The notes below the pieces were generated by a model that worked only from the letters and a program-made list of their open reading frames with translations, did no database searches and was not told the origin of the DNA. Position numbers and translations under genes: made by a program. Positions 18,282 to 27,995 of a DNA stretch of 64,000 nucleotides are shown here, piece by piece (within the stretch, counting starts at the first letter, position 1; each line of letters opens with the position of its first letter). Source of the stretch: Vibrio maerlii (lineage in GTDB: Bacteria; Pseudomonadota; Gammaproteobacteria; Enterobacterales; Vibrionaceae). The DNA lies in assembly GCF_003415655.1 (NCBI RefSeq), contig NZ_QRHC01000002.1, positions 62,008 to 126,007 of the forward strand, written 5' to 3'.

Positions 18282-19568
18282 CTATAGTAATCCGACAGCC
18301 AAAGCTGGGAATGAAATGATCAATGCAAGGCGAACGATATCTGACATGACAAACGGCATTACCCCTTTGAAGATCTCCTTGATTGGAATATCCGGTGCGA
18401 CCGATTTAATGACAAACACGTTCATTCCCACCGGAGGGGTAATCAAGCCAAGCTCTACGGTAATGACCGCAACAATACCGAACCAGATTGGGTCGAAACC
18501 CGCAGCCTCAATCAATGGGTACACCACTGGCACTGTCAGCAGTAGCATCGCCATGCTGTCCATCACACAACCAAGCAATACAAATAGCAGCAATACACAG
18601 AACAAGATCATGTATGGCGACATTTGTAGACTGTCGACAATCTCTACCAAGGTGAATGAGATACGTGATACCGATAGGAAGTAGCCGAAGATCTCAGCAC
18701 CAATGATCATGAAAAAGATCATTGCCGTCATGAACAACGTCTCTTCTACCGCTTCTTTAAGCCCTTGGAATCGCATTCCACGATAAATAGCAATAAAGAA
18801 GGTACCCGCTGCACCGACGGACGCGGCTTCTGTCGGAGTAAACAGACCAGTATAGATACCACCGATGATCAAAGCGAAAACGGCGGTGAAAGGCAGTAAA
18901 CCTTTCAAACCCATCAGCTTCTCTTTCCACGTTGTCTTCTCACCTGGTTGTGCGACATCTGGAAATAGCGTGACCACAACCGCAATAGTCAGGCAGTAGA
19001 GCCCCAATCCAAGCAGACCCGGAACAATGCCCGCGATGAACATGTCACCTACCGATTGTTCGGTGATCAACGCATACAAAAGCAGTGCAATTGAAGGTGG
19101 GATCATGATCCCTAGGGTGCCACCAGCAGCCAGTGTTCCTGACGCTAACGACTTTTTATAACCGTTCTTTTCCATTTCAGGCAGAGCAACACGTGACATA
19201 CTCGCCGCTGTCGCCATCGAAGATCCGGAAATTGCCGAGAAGATGCCACATGAGGTCACGCCAGCTAAAGCCATGCCACCGCGCCAACTACCAAACATCT
19301 TTCTAGCGCCATCAAACAGCTCTTGAGACATACGTGCTTTTGAAGCAAATACACCCATTAAGATGAACATTGGGATAGGGCTAAAGCTGTAGTTTGATAA
19401 CGTTTCAAACGGACCGCCTTCTAGAATGGCCACCGCAGGCTCAAACGCCACTATAGTTGCAAAGCCGACAAAACCGGTCGCGGCCATGGCAAGCGCGATT
19501 GGCATACGCAGGCCAATCATCACCAACATACTCACGATACAGATGAGACCAATTACTGATTCACTCAT
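18282..19568 (-). CDS. dctM: TRAP transporter large permease (DctM)
   Basis: 428-residue, twelve-helix membrane subunit that moves the substrate with Na+. The family-wide motifs MFILMGVFASKA, SGSSMATAASMSRVALPEM and GTLGIMIPPSIALLLYA are all present, as is the C-terminal GLITPPVGMNVFV. Overlaps dctQ by four bases. Third gene of a dctP-dctQ-dctM-hemerythrin operon between the lig and pob genes; probably imports an aromatic acid or quinate-type acid. Confidence 0.93.
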   Translation of the reverse strand: MSESVIGLICIVSMLVMIGLRMPIALAMAATGFVGFATIVAFEPAVAILEGGPFETLSNYSFSPIPMFILMGVFASKARMSQELFDGARKMFGSWRGGMALAGVTSCGIFSAISGSSMATAASMSRVALPEMEKNGYKKSLASGTLAAGGTLGIMIPPSIALLLYALITEQSVGDMFIAGIVPGLLGLGLYCLTIAVVVTLFPDVAQPGEKTTWKEKLMGLKGLLPFTAVFALIIGGIYTGLFTPTEAASVGAAGTFFIAIYRGMRFQGLKEAVEETLFMTAMIFFMIIGAEIFGYFLSVSRISFTLVEIVDSLQMSPYMILFCVLLLFVLLGCVMDSMAMLLLTVPVVYPLIEAAGFDPIWFGIVAVITVELGLITPPVGMNVFVIKSVAPDIPIKEIFKGVMPFVMSDIVRLALIISFPALAVGLL

Positions 19569-20164
19569 GATGCTCGCTCCTGTCCGTTGTTCAGTACTAG
19601 GTTGATAGCCGTTAACAGTGCTGCAATTGCCAATACTGAGGTTGCAAAAGCACTCAAACCGTAAAGGTAAGATAATGGGATAAACAGATCTTGTGTGGTC
19701 TCGCCAGATTCATTCGCATATTCAATCGCATGGTAGAAGCGATAGCTCATGCCTGAACCAATCAGGGTAAAGCCAAGCATATAAAAGGCTTCCACCAGAT
19801 TCTTAACACGATTGCTCCACTTCTCGGTAAAGAGGTCAACGATCACTTGTGAACGTCCCACCGCGTGTGGCAATGAGAACAGAACCACCGTTAGTAAGCC
19901 GTACTTGGTCAGCTCAATACCACCAATAAAAGTGAAGTCGACCGCTCCTTCTGTCATACCAAATACCGCTCTTGAGATGACGTCGACTAGAGTAATGAAC
20001 ATCATGCTGACTAGCACAGTACCCGCAATGTAGTGCATCGCTAAAGTCAGCTTACCAAAGGCTTGGGTAATAAATTCAACAGCGTTAGCCAAACCACCAG
20101 AGGTATTATAAGTGCCGTCCCCCGAAGGGGTCGGCATAGTTGGTTGTGTTTTTAGATTGGACAT
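19565..20164 (-). CDS. dctQ: TRAP transporter small permease (DctQ)
   Basis: 199-residue subunit with four predicted membrane helices (about 38-60, 80-100, 120-145, 165-190). It has a longer hydrophilic N-terminus than average. The ALLFSLPHAVGRSQVIVDLF-like block (VVLFSLPHAVGRSQ) is typical of DctQ. Start overlaps the dctP end by 13 bases and end overlaps dctM by four. Confidence 0.9.
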   Translation of the reverse strand: MSNLKTQPTMPTPSGDGTYNTSGGLANAVEFITQAFGKLTLAMHYIAGTVLVSMMFITLVDVISRAVFGMTEGAVDFTFIGGIELTKYGLLTVVLFSLPHAVGRSQVIVDLFTEKWSNRVKNLVEAFYMLGFTLIGSGMSYRFYHAIEYANESGETTQDLFIPLSYLYGLSAFATSVLAIAALLTAINLVLNNGQERAS

Positions 20165-21183
20165 GATTCAGATAACTCCAATGCACGAGAGTAGACAGTT
20201 TTAGCTGGTAAGCGCTTCTTCTCTAGCTTATTGAGGTAATCTTCTGTTGCTTTAGTCAGTACTGGTTTCCATTCTGGGTTTTCAATACCACCTTCAACGG
20301 TGTAAACCTCATGTCCCAGTTCTTCTGCTTGCTTACGACCTTTCACATCAATTGCGTCATATACTTTTGCTGCGGTATTTGCCCAATCAGCGCCTGAGTT
20401 TTTATCAATCACTTGTTGTAGGTCTTTCGGCATTCTTCGGTAAACGTCCTTGTTCATCGTTACCACGAATGCCAATGTGTACAGGCCACCAACTTCAGTA
20501 TGGTGAGGAGTAAGCTCATTCAAGCGAAATGAAACCTGTCCTTCCCAAGGGAGTGTCACACCGTCAATCACACCACGTTGTACTGATTGGTACGAGTTTG
20601 GTGCTGGCATGCCGACTGGCTTAGAACCCAGACCTTCAAGAAGCTCAGCAACAACAGGGGTTGGGCGACGAATACGCAGGCCTTCTAAATCTTCAGGGGT
20701 CTTCACCAGCTTGTCTTTGGTATGGATATGACCCTGACCGTGGGTAAATAGGAACAGTGGATGGGTCTTGTTGTATTCTTTATTTATCAAGCCTTCATCG
20801 TACAAGCTTTGGATTACGCACGAACCATTAACTGCACTCTTAGCCACGCCAGGTAGCTCAACAATTTGCGTCAATGGGAAACGATTCGCTGTGTAGCCTT
20901 GCACGGTAGCCGTAACATCAGCGATACGGTTCGCAACAGCATCGTATTGTGCAGGTGGCTTAGCTAAAGTTGAAGATGGGTAGATGTCGACTTTGATTCG
21001 ACCATTAGAGTCTTTCTCAACATTGTCTGCCCATACTTGGAAAATATCTTTATGAACACCTGAGACCGCAGGCCAGAAGTGAGAAAATCTAAGCGTGTAT
21101 TCCGCATCTGCAGCAACCGCTGGGGCATGTAGACCGATAGCAGTACAAAGCGCTAGTGTCGCTTTCATTATGTTCTTCTTCAT
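20152..21183 (-). CDS. dctP: TRAP transporter solute-binding protein (DctP)
   Basis: 343-residue periplasmic binding protein. Signal peptide about residues 1-25 (ending AVAAD). The conserved substrate Arg that binds the carboxylate fits GLRIRRPTPVVAE; the VQRGVIDGVTLPWEG block is another hallmark. Ends in Cys-Pro-Ile after a ELSESC segment. It opens the operon whose promoter lies in the 336-base gap before pobA. Ligand unknown; location points to 4-hydroxybenzoate, protocatechuate or a related acid. Confidence 0.92.
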   Translation of the reverse strand: MKKNIMKATLALCTAIGLHAPAVAADAEYTLRFSHFWPAVSGVHKDIFQVWADNVEKDSNGRIKVDIYPSSTLAKPPAQYDAVANRIADVTATVQGYTANRFPLTQIVELPGVAKSAVNGSCVIQSLYDEGLINKEYNKTHPLFLFTHGQGHIHTKDKLVKTPEDLEGLRIRRPTPVVAELLEGLGSKPVGMPAPNSYQSVQRGVIDGVTLPWEGQVSFRLNELTPHHTEVGGLYTLAFVVTMNKDVYRRMPKDLQQVIDKNSGADWANTAAKVYDAIDVKGRKQAEELGHEVYTVEGGIENPEWKPVLTKATEDYLNKLEKKRLPAKTVYSRALELSESCPI

Positions 21184-21519
21184 TGATACATCCTTTTATT
21201 CACGTTCTCAGTTATCGGCAATCGGTTTATAATTATTTGCCGTTTCTTATGTGTATTTATCAAGCAGTAAAACATTAGCAACTTGTTGAGAATTTAAACA
21301 ATTCATATTAAAGCTCGGGTATTCAGTTTTGATATAACTCAACAACTTAAAATGAGAAAACTTAAACTAAGCACCTGATAAAAAAGTGAAAAAACAAACT
21401 CATTGCACTAAAGAATTAAAAAACAAAAGCACCGAACCTAGAGTCCAGTCACAAATTGTGCCTTACTCTAAACTCGGTGCTTGTGCTTGATTTTCAAACA
21501 CTCATTGAGCGTGTTTTTA
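21184..21519. promoter_or_regulatory. Intergenic region with dctP promoter and pobA terminator
   Basis: AT-rich 336-base gap. It holds the long pobA terminator hairpin (21428-21482) and, to its left, the dctP promoter region on the minus strand. No gene or other recognised element. Confidence 0.5.
21428..21482 (-). terminator. Terminator of pobA
   Basis: Outer stem AAGCACCGA (21428-21436) with TCGGTGCTT (21474-21482) and an inner CTAGAGT/ACTCTA stem; on the minus strand it runs into TTTGTTTTTT. It lies 38 bases downstream of the pobA stop. Confidence 0.8.
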
Positions 21520-22846
<1,327 letters not shown>

Positions 22847-23755
22847 GTGTCGATTCAAATGCAATCCATCCCAAGGTTCAGCCTTTATGGTGAAGACAAA
22901 GATCAAACAGATTCTGAGTTTATTCATATAGAATCGATCGCAACACGCAGTGAGTACAGTGCATGGGTCATCAAACCTCATCGGCATGGGAAATTGCTGC
23001 AAATTGTATTTATTGAGCAAGGCCATGCTGAGATAGAATTAGATAACCAACAGATATCAGTAGAACGACCATCTGCGATTATCGTCCCTCCTAATGCGGT
23101 TCACGGCTTCCAGTTTACCCCTTCCACTCGTGGCTATGTGCTGACTATCGCAGAGCCTATTGTGAATCAGGCAACCCAATCTCGTGCCTCCGATTATTTA
23201 CAAACACTCACCTTAAAGCCGCAGGTTGTCACCTTTGCGCAAGACTCTAGTTTTCTGCCGACATTAAGCCGACTGTTGGATGAAATGATGGAGGAGTTCG
23301 AGCATTACTGGGAAGGACGTCATCACATGATTGAGTGGGTGACGAAGATGATTTTAATGACGCTGTATCGTGAGATCGATCAGCAACAGTTATTGGATGA
23401 TAAGTCTAATGAGCACAGCAAGTTCAATGAGTTCTGCCAATCAATTGAAGTCCATTTTCGCCAACACTGGAGTGTAGAACAGTACGCCGATTCACTGGGA
23501 GTCTCTGTTTCAACGTTGAACCGCTTATGTAAACAACATCGCGATACCAGTGCGAAAAAGTTTATCCATGAGCGCATGTTTACTGAAGCTAAGCGACGGT
23601 TGCTCTATACCCAAGCGAATGTCGACCAAATCGCCTTTCAACTCGGCTTTGAAGACCCGGCTTACTTCTCTCGTTTCTTCAAGCGCAAAGCAGACATCAG
23701 TCCCAAACAATATCGCCAAACGAACCCATTCAATACCGAATACCGCACTCAATGA
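22847..23755 (+). CDS. pobR: AraC-family transcriptional regulator (PobR-like)
   Basis: 302-residue activator. N-terminal cupin effector domain (about 30-110; KPHRHGKLLQIVFIEQGHA), C-terminal AraC DNA-binding domain with two HTHs (about 190-290; LGVSVSTLNRLCKQ and QLGFEDPAYFSRFFKR). GTG 22847 is chosen for its GGGAG site; ATG 22859 is an in-frame alternative. Divergence from pobA makes 4-hydroxybenzoate the likely effector. Its stop is followed after two bases by an inverted-repeat element. Confidence 0.88.
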   Translation: MSIQMQSIPRFSLYGEDKDQTDSEFIHIESIATRSEYSAWVIKPHRHGKLLQIVFIEQGHAEIELDNQQISVERPSAIIVPPNAVHGFQFTPSTRGYVLTIAEPIVNQATQSRASDYLQTLTLKPQVVTFAQDSSFLPTLSRLLDEMMEEFEHYWEGRHHMIEWVTKMILMTLYREIDQQQLLDDKSNEHSKFNEFCQSIEVHFRQHWSVEQYADSLGVSVSTLNRLCKQHRDTSAKKFIHERMFTEAKRRLLYTQANVDQIAFQLGFEDPAYFSRFFKRKADISPKQYRQTNPFNTEYRTQ

Positions 23756-23757
23756 GA

Positions 23758-24027
23758 CTAGGGTCTGTTGACCTTTCGAGGTTAAATTTTGTTCGAGATA
23801 AAATCGTTTTAGGCACGGCAAGAGGTGTGTAGCCTAGTCACTCTAAGTAAATACCTCTTAACAAAGCATAAAACGATTTTAGCCGAACCCTTCGGGCAGC
23901 GTTTGTGCTTCATTTCTACTGCGTTATCGGCTTCTCATGTAGGCTAGCTACACATCAAAGCCTCTGCCTTGTAGAAATTTCCCACAAACTGCTGCAAAAA
24001 CCAGCTCGAAAGGTCAACAGACCCTAG
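23758..24027. mobile_element. 270-bp MITE-like element with perfect 23-bp terminal inverted repeats
   Basis: The left end starts CTAGGGTCTGTTGACC and the right end is its exact reverse complement over 23 bases, ending at 24027. The interior holds further inverted pairs: AAAATCGTTTTA/TAAAACGATTTT, AAGAGGT/ACCTCTT and a GTGTAGC-type pair. No coding frame of note, so it is non-autonomous. It fills the gap between the pobR-like gene and the quiC terminator. A transposase of matching ends must act in trans if the element is mobile. Confidence 0.88.
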
Positions 24028-24066
24028 ATACAAGGTATGTCGACCTAAAATACGCTGACACAAAAA

Positions 24067-24090
24067 AACACCTGCCAACTGACAGGTGTT
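24067..24090 (-). terminator. Terminator of the quiC operon
   Basis: AACACCTG/CAGGTGTT hairpin with an 8-base loop; on the minus strand followed by TTTTTTTG. It lies 20 bases after the quiC stop. Confidence 0.85.
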
Positions 24091-24109
24091 TTATTAGAGA
24101 TTTCTTCGA

Positions 24110-25933
24110 TCAGTCTTGGTAAGACTGAGAAGCTAATCGAATGAAAGCATTCGTTTCGCCGTACTTCTTGTAGTCTCCGACTCGTTGAACAACCTCGAAG
24201 AATAAACCATTCACTTCTTTGGTGTAGAAATGGAAGAAGCTACCCGTATCATCCTCTGTGTATAGGATGTTGTCTTGCTTCAGCTTGTCGATAAGTTCAT
24301 CGGAGAGATCATACTGAGCCTGAATATCTAGATAATAGTTATTCGGGATCTTGAGTTGATAAATCGGCGATAAGTTCTCAGCTGCAAGGAAGATGTCTTT
24401 ACACTCAATCGCGATCTGATTGATGCTCGCCCCGTTTGAATCATTCAAGAAACGCTGCGCAGAAGTACGCTTAGCACTGGTACTGTTGAGCGCGATCTTG
24501 ATCTTTTCATTTGGGCTCTTGATCGTACGGCTGGTAATCAAACCATTGATATCAGGAAGATCAAAACTCTCTTCAGGTACAAAGCCAAAGATAGATTTGT
24601 AGAAGAACATATTCGATAACAAGGTCTCTGGAGAGACGACTTGGCCAATGTGATCGACTCGAACAAAGTTGTCATTAACTGCCGTTTTATCAGCAACTTG
24701 CTCAAAGTCGACATCGTAAAACTTGTTAGCTTGGTTCTCATCCAATAAATGAATCATCAACTGACTAGAGCTCTTCAAGGTTGGAATATCCAACTCATTC
24801 TCTTGTCGAGCTTGGAAGATAGCAGGGCTGTTATAGCGCTTTGCCAGCTCGACCAAACGATCGGAATCTTTGGTCAACACACCAAGCGCACACACCGACT
24901 CACCGTGCCCTTCAAGGTAGGCTTGAGCGTTGCTGTTCTTTTCGTAGTTGAAGACAAAGTTCACATCACCCACTTGATAAAGATCGACATTCTTACTCTT
25001 ATGGCAATGGGTTTTGTAAAAGCCAAGAGACTCAATGACATCTGTGAAAGGGTTGTTGTCGCGCTCATTAACCGCAAACTCGATAAAGCTCAAATCGGAG
25101 ACGCTTGGCGCTTCAAACAAGTTATTGGTTTGGTCTTCTAGCCACTTCAAAGAACGTACACCATCAACAGCTTTTTCTCGCGGAGAAGAAGCTCTGAACT
25201 CATCATTAAACACCTCGTGAGAGAGATAGTCGTCATAGCCTTTGTCTTTAAGCGTCTTAACAAAGTCAATCACAGGGAAGTCTCCCTGGCCAGGGAAACA
25301 GCGGTAGTGGCGGCTGTATTGTAGGATATCCATCTGCATCTTCGGTGCATCAGCTACTTGCACTAAGGCAATTTTATCAACCGGAATATCGTTACGCAGC
25401 GTATCCAGCGTGTTACCGCGAGCGAACATGTGGAAGGTATCAAGTACGACACCCAAATTTGGGTGATCAACCATCTTCACCAGATTCCATGCATCATCGT
25501 AATCGGCAATATGACGACCCCAAGCAAGCGCTTCGTAACCCAGTTCCATATCCTCGCGCTTGGCAAGCTCAGCTAGGGCATGCAAATCTTCAGCACAGCG
25601 GTCAAGGTTATTGGTCGACAGTGGATTCACGTTGCTGCACATCATCATGCGCTTTGTACCCAACTGGTGCGCAAGATCCATCTTGCGCTCCATCATTTTG
25701 TATTTTTTCTGACGCAGTCCATCGGGCATGCCCTCCATGTCACGGAAAGGCTGAAGAACGAGAATCTCTAACCCCATGCTATCGGCGATACGCTTTACAT
25801 CGGCGGCAGAACCACGGTATTGAGTCAAATCATTCTCGAAAATCTCGATAGCATGAAAACCCGCCTTCGCTGCGGCGTGCATCTTCTGTTCAAGTGTTCC
25901 GGATAGACAAACTGTTGCGATTGAATACTTCAT
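24110..25933 (-). CDS. quiC: 3-dehydroshikimate dehydratase fused to an HPPD-like domain
   Basis: 607-residue two-part protein. Residues 1-268 form a sugar-phosphate-isomerase TIM barrel that turns 3-dehydroshikimate into protocatechuate; likely metal ligands are Glu134, Asp165, Gln192 and Glu240. Residues about 275-600 form two VOC modules like 4-hydroxyphenylpyruvate dioxygenase. This matches the fused QuiC1 type of Pseudomonas. In the C-terminal half the HPPD metal triad would be His428 (VDHIG), Glu580 (FFEVVQ) and a second His, but the sequence at that place reads INQIAIE with Gln506, so iron binding may be altered. Last gene of the TRAP-AEC-Gfo-quiC operon. Confidence 0.93.
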   Translation of the reverse strand: MKYSIATVCLSGTLEQKMHAAAKAGFHAIEIFENDLTQYRGSAADVKRIADSMGLEILVLQPFRDMEGMPDGLRQKKYKMMERKMDLAHQLGTKRMMMCSNVNPLSTNNLDRCAEDLHALAELAKREDMELGYEALAWGRHIADYDDAWNLVKMVDHPNLGVVLDTFHMFARGNTLDTLRNDIPVDKIALVQVADAPKMQMDILQYSRHYRCFPGQGDFPVIDFVKTLKDKGYDDYLSHEVFNDEFRASSPREKAVDGVRSLKWLEDQTNNLFEAPSVSDLSFIEFAVNERDNNPFTDVIESLGFYKTHCHKSKNVDLYQVGDVNFVFNYEKNSNAQAYLEGHGESVCALGVLTKDSDRLVELAKRYNSPAIFQARQENELDIPTLKSSSQLMIHLLDENQANKFYDVDFEQVADKTAVNDNFVRVDHIGQVVSPETLLSNMFFYKSIFGFVPEESFDLPDINGLITSRTIKSPNEKIKIALNSTSAKRTSAQRFLNDSNGASINQIAIECKDIFLAAENLSPIYQLKIPNNYYLDIQAQYDLSDELIDKLKQDNILYTEDDTGSFFHFYTKEVNGLFFEVVQRVGDYKKYGETNAFIRLASQSYQD

Positions 25934-25943
25934 CCCTAACTCC

Positions 25944-27014
25944 TTAATTAACTAATGCAGTCACGTCTTGAACAGGCACATACTGCTCAGATTCTGTCGC
26001 TTTGATGATTGCGTCGATCACCAACAAGTTTTGTAAGCCGTCATAAATGCTCACCTTTGGTTGAGTCTCTTCACCACGAATTAATGCACAGAAGTGCTCA
26101 AGTTGACGTTTTAACGGGTCTTCACGAGTCACAGGCTCTTGGCGCTCTTCCATCGCGTTCCACCAAGATGGTGTCACTCCTTGTTTGAACGACTTAACCT
26201 GCATGGTTGGAATCGACAATGAACCATTCGTACCTGCAACGTGATAGCAGTCTTCGGTTTCATAAGTTGCGTAGGATTTGTTTTCTTGAGAGGTTTGCTC
26301 CCAACTACGTGGGCTTGCAGAAGCATCGGACAACATGAAGGAACCCATAGTCCCATTGGCAAAACGCAGCGACATCACCGTGGTATCTTCCACTTCAAAA
26401 CCTCGAGTCACATTGGAGTTCATCGCTTGAACACCAACAATGTCACCCACTAAATGACGCAGGTTACCGATCTCATGGATCATATTGATGAAGATTGGGC
26501 CCCCACCTTTCACCTTGCGCCACTCACCTTCATCAAAGTAGTAATCAGGCTTATAAAATGCGGCGCTACCCATGATGGATACCGTCTTACCTAACTCTCC
26601 ACTGTCGATAATAGACTTGGCTGTTTCTAGCAATGGGCTGTATGCACGATGATGACCCACCAGCATTTTGGCCTCTTCACGATTCGCGTGTTTTAACAGT
26701 TCAATAGCATCGTCGATGGAATCCGTCACAGGCTTTTCGACAATCGCTGGAACACTAGCATTGATACATTCATGCGCTTGGATTGCGTGCAGTTTGTTTG
26801 GTGTCGCAAGGATCACACCATCAGGTTTATCTTGAGCAAACAGCTCTTCCAAACTTGCGTACACTTTTACACCATACTCATCTGCAATCTCTTGCGCCGT
26901 AGGGAAAGGGTCTACGATTGAAGCTAACTGAGTTTGAGCATTTTCTGCAATCAGCTTAATGTGAGTTTTACCAATCAAGCCCGCTCCAGCGACAGCAATT
27001 CTAACTTGTTCCAT
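25944..27014 (-). CDS. Gfo/Idh/MocA dehydrogenase, probable quinate/shikimate oxidation
   Basis: 356-residue NAD(P)-dependent dehydrogenase. GAGLIGKTH (about residues 10-18) is the dinucleotide loop; VEKPVTD carries the family Lys; the C-terminal domain has FINMIHEIGNLRHLVG, where the His is the catalytic candidate. It lies 10 bases upstream of quiC in the same operon. Gfo/Idh enzymes act on cyclitols and sugars, and quinate and shikimate are cyclitol acids, so oxidation to the 3-dehydro forms is the best guess. Alternative: an inositol-type dehydrogenase carried by chance. Confidence 0.85.
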   Translation of the reverse strand: MEQVRIAVAGAGLIGKTHIKLIAENAQTQLASIVDPFPTAQEIADEYGVKVYASLEELFAQDKPDGVILATPNKLHAIQAHECINASVPAIVEKPVTDSIDDAIELLKHANREEAKMLVGHHRAYSPLLETAKSIIDSGELGKTVSIMGSAAFYKPDYYFDEGEWRKVKGGGPIFINMIHEIGNLRHLVGDIVGVQAMNSNVTRGFEVEDTTVMSLRFANGTMGSFMLSDASASPRSWEQTSQENKSYATYETEDCYHVAGTNGSLSIPTMQVKSFKQGVTPSWWNAMEERQEPVTREDPLKRQLEHFCALIRGEETQPKVSIYDGLQNLLVIDAIIKATESEQYVPVQDVTALVN

Positions 27015-27059
27015 GTTCTGACCTTACTTTTGTTCGCACACTTTTGCGCATGCTTATAT

Positions 27060-27986
27060 TTATGATGTTGTTAGTGAGATGATGACTGACAAGGTAATGC
27101 CCGACGCCATCGTCGTTAAAATTAGGGTGTTGAGACAAAATCGTTGTTGTTGGTAGATCCCACCTAAAATGGGGTATATCGAAAGCATGGGAGATGCAGA
27201 GAAGATCAATAAAACGTACTTTAGCTCCCCTTCAACTGGTAGCAACATCAGCAGCCCCAGCGTCACTAAAGGGAAGAGAATCAACTTCATTGACGACACA
27301 AAAGCCATTCTTCGATATTGTTCAAATTTAAGTGATTGACCAAGCGATCCACCTATTGCAAATAACGCCAATGCAACGGAAGTTTTCGCAAAAATGGATA
27401 CCCCTTCAGTCATAAATCTTGGTAATGCGATGCCGGTTATGTTCAGAGATAAGGCAAAGACAATCGCCAAGATAATTGGATTGCGACCTATTCGTCCTGC
27501 TACTTTCAATAACTGATCTTTGAGTGTTGATGCCCTGCCTTGAGAAAACTCCAGAAGCACTAAACTCAGCGGTATGAAAACGATGTTCTCCACCAACACG
27601 CACATTAAAAACGCTTCGATGTACTGTCCGTCATAAAGAGACAAGACCACGGGAAAACCAATGAATGCACTGTTTGGCATCCCACTACCTAGCCCATTGA
27701 TAAAGCTTTCCGTCCAGGTTGACTTCATCACTATTCGACTAAACGTAATCGCTAGTAGCTTCACGCTGAGCCCAGCCAATGCGTAAACAACAACGAAGTT
27801 CGCGTTAATAATCTGACTAAGCTCAATGCTCGCTAAGCTCGAAATGATGACCGCAGGTAGCGATACATAGAGGACGAACTTGCTGACATCAGCGACGAAG
27901 TGCTGGCTAAATAAGCCAATTTTGGTCGTAAAAATCCCTGCCACTACAATGAAAATGAGTGGCAGTAATACGTCTAGTACAAACAT
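27060..27986 (-). CDS. AEC-family (auxin efflux carrier) transporter
   Basis: 308-residue permease with about ten membrane helices and a Gly-rich break in the middle, the AEC/bile-acid-transporter fold. Ends of both halves carry the PLIFIVVAGIFTTK and FALFAIGGSLGQS patterns of this family, whose bacterial members move dicarboxylates and other organic acids. It lies between dctM (9 bases) and the Gfo dehydrogenase, in the same operon. Direction and cargo unknown; export of an overflow product or uptake of a second acid are both possible. Confidence 0.88.
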   Translation of the reverse strand: MFVLDVLLPLIFIVVAGIFTTKIGLFSQHFVADVSKFVLYVSLPAVIISSLASIELSQIINANFVVVYALAGLSVKLLAITFSRIVMKSTWTESFINGLGSGMPNSAFIGFPVVLSLYDGQYIEAFLMCVLVENIVFIPLSLVLLEFSQGRASTLKDQLLKVAGRIGRNPIILAIVFALSLNITGIALPRFMTEGVSIFAKTSVALALFAIGGSLGQSLKFEQYRRMAFVSSMKLILFPLVTLGLLMLLPVEGELKYVLLIFSASPMLSIYPILGGIYQQQRFCLNTLILTTMASGITLSVIISLTTS

Positions 27987-27995
27987 TGTTCTGCT

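Noticed and set aside
25345..25851. 168-codon plus-strand frame inside quiC
   Set aside because: Antisense to a well-supported gene with intact catalytic residues; composition is that of a shadow frame.
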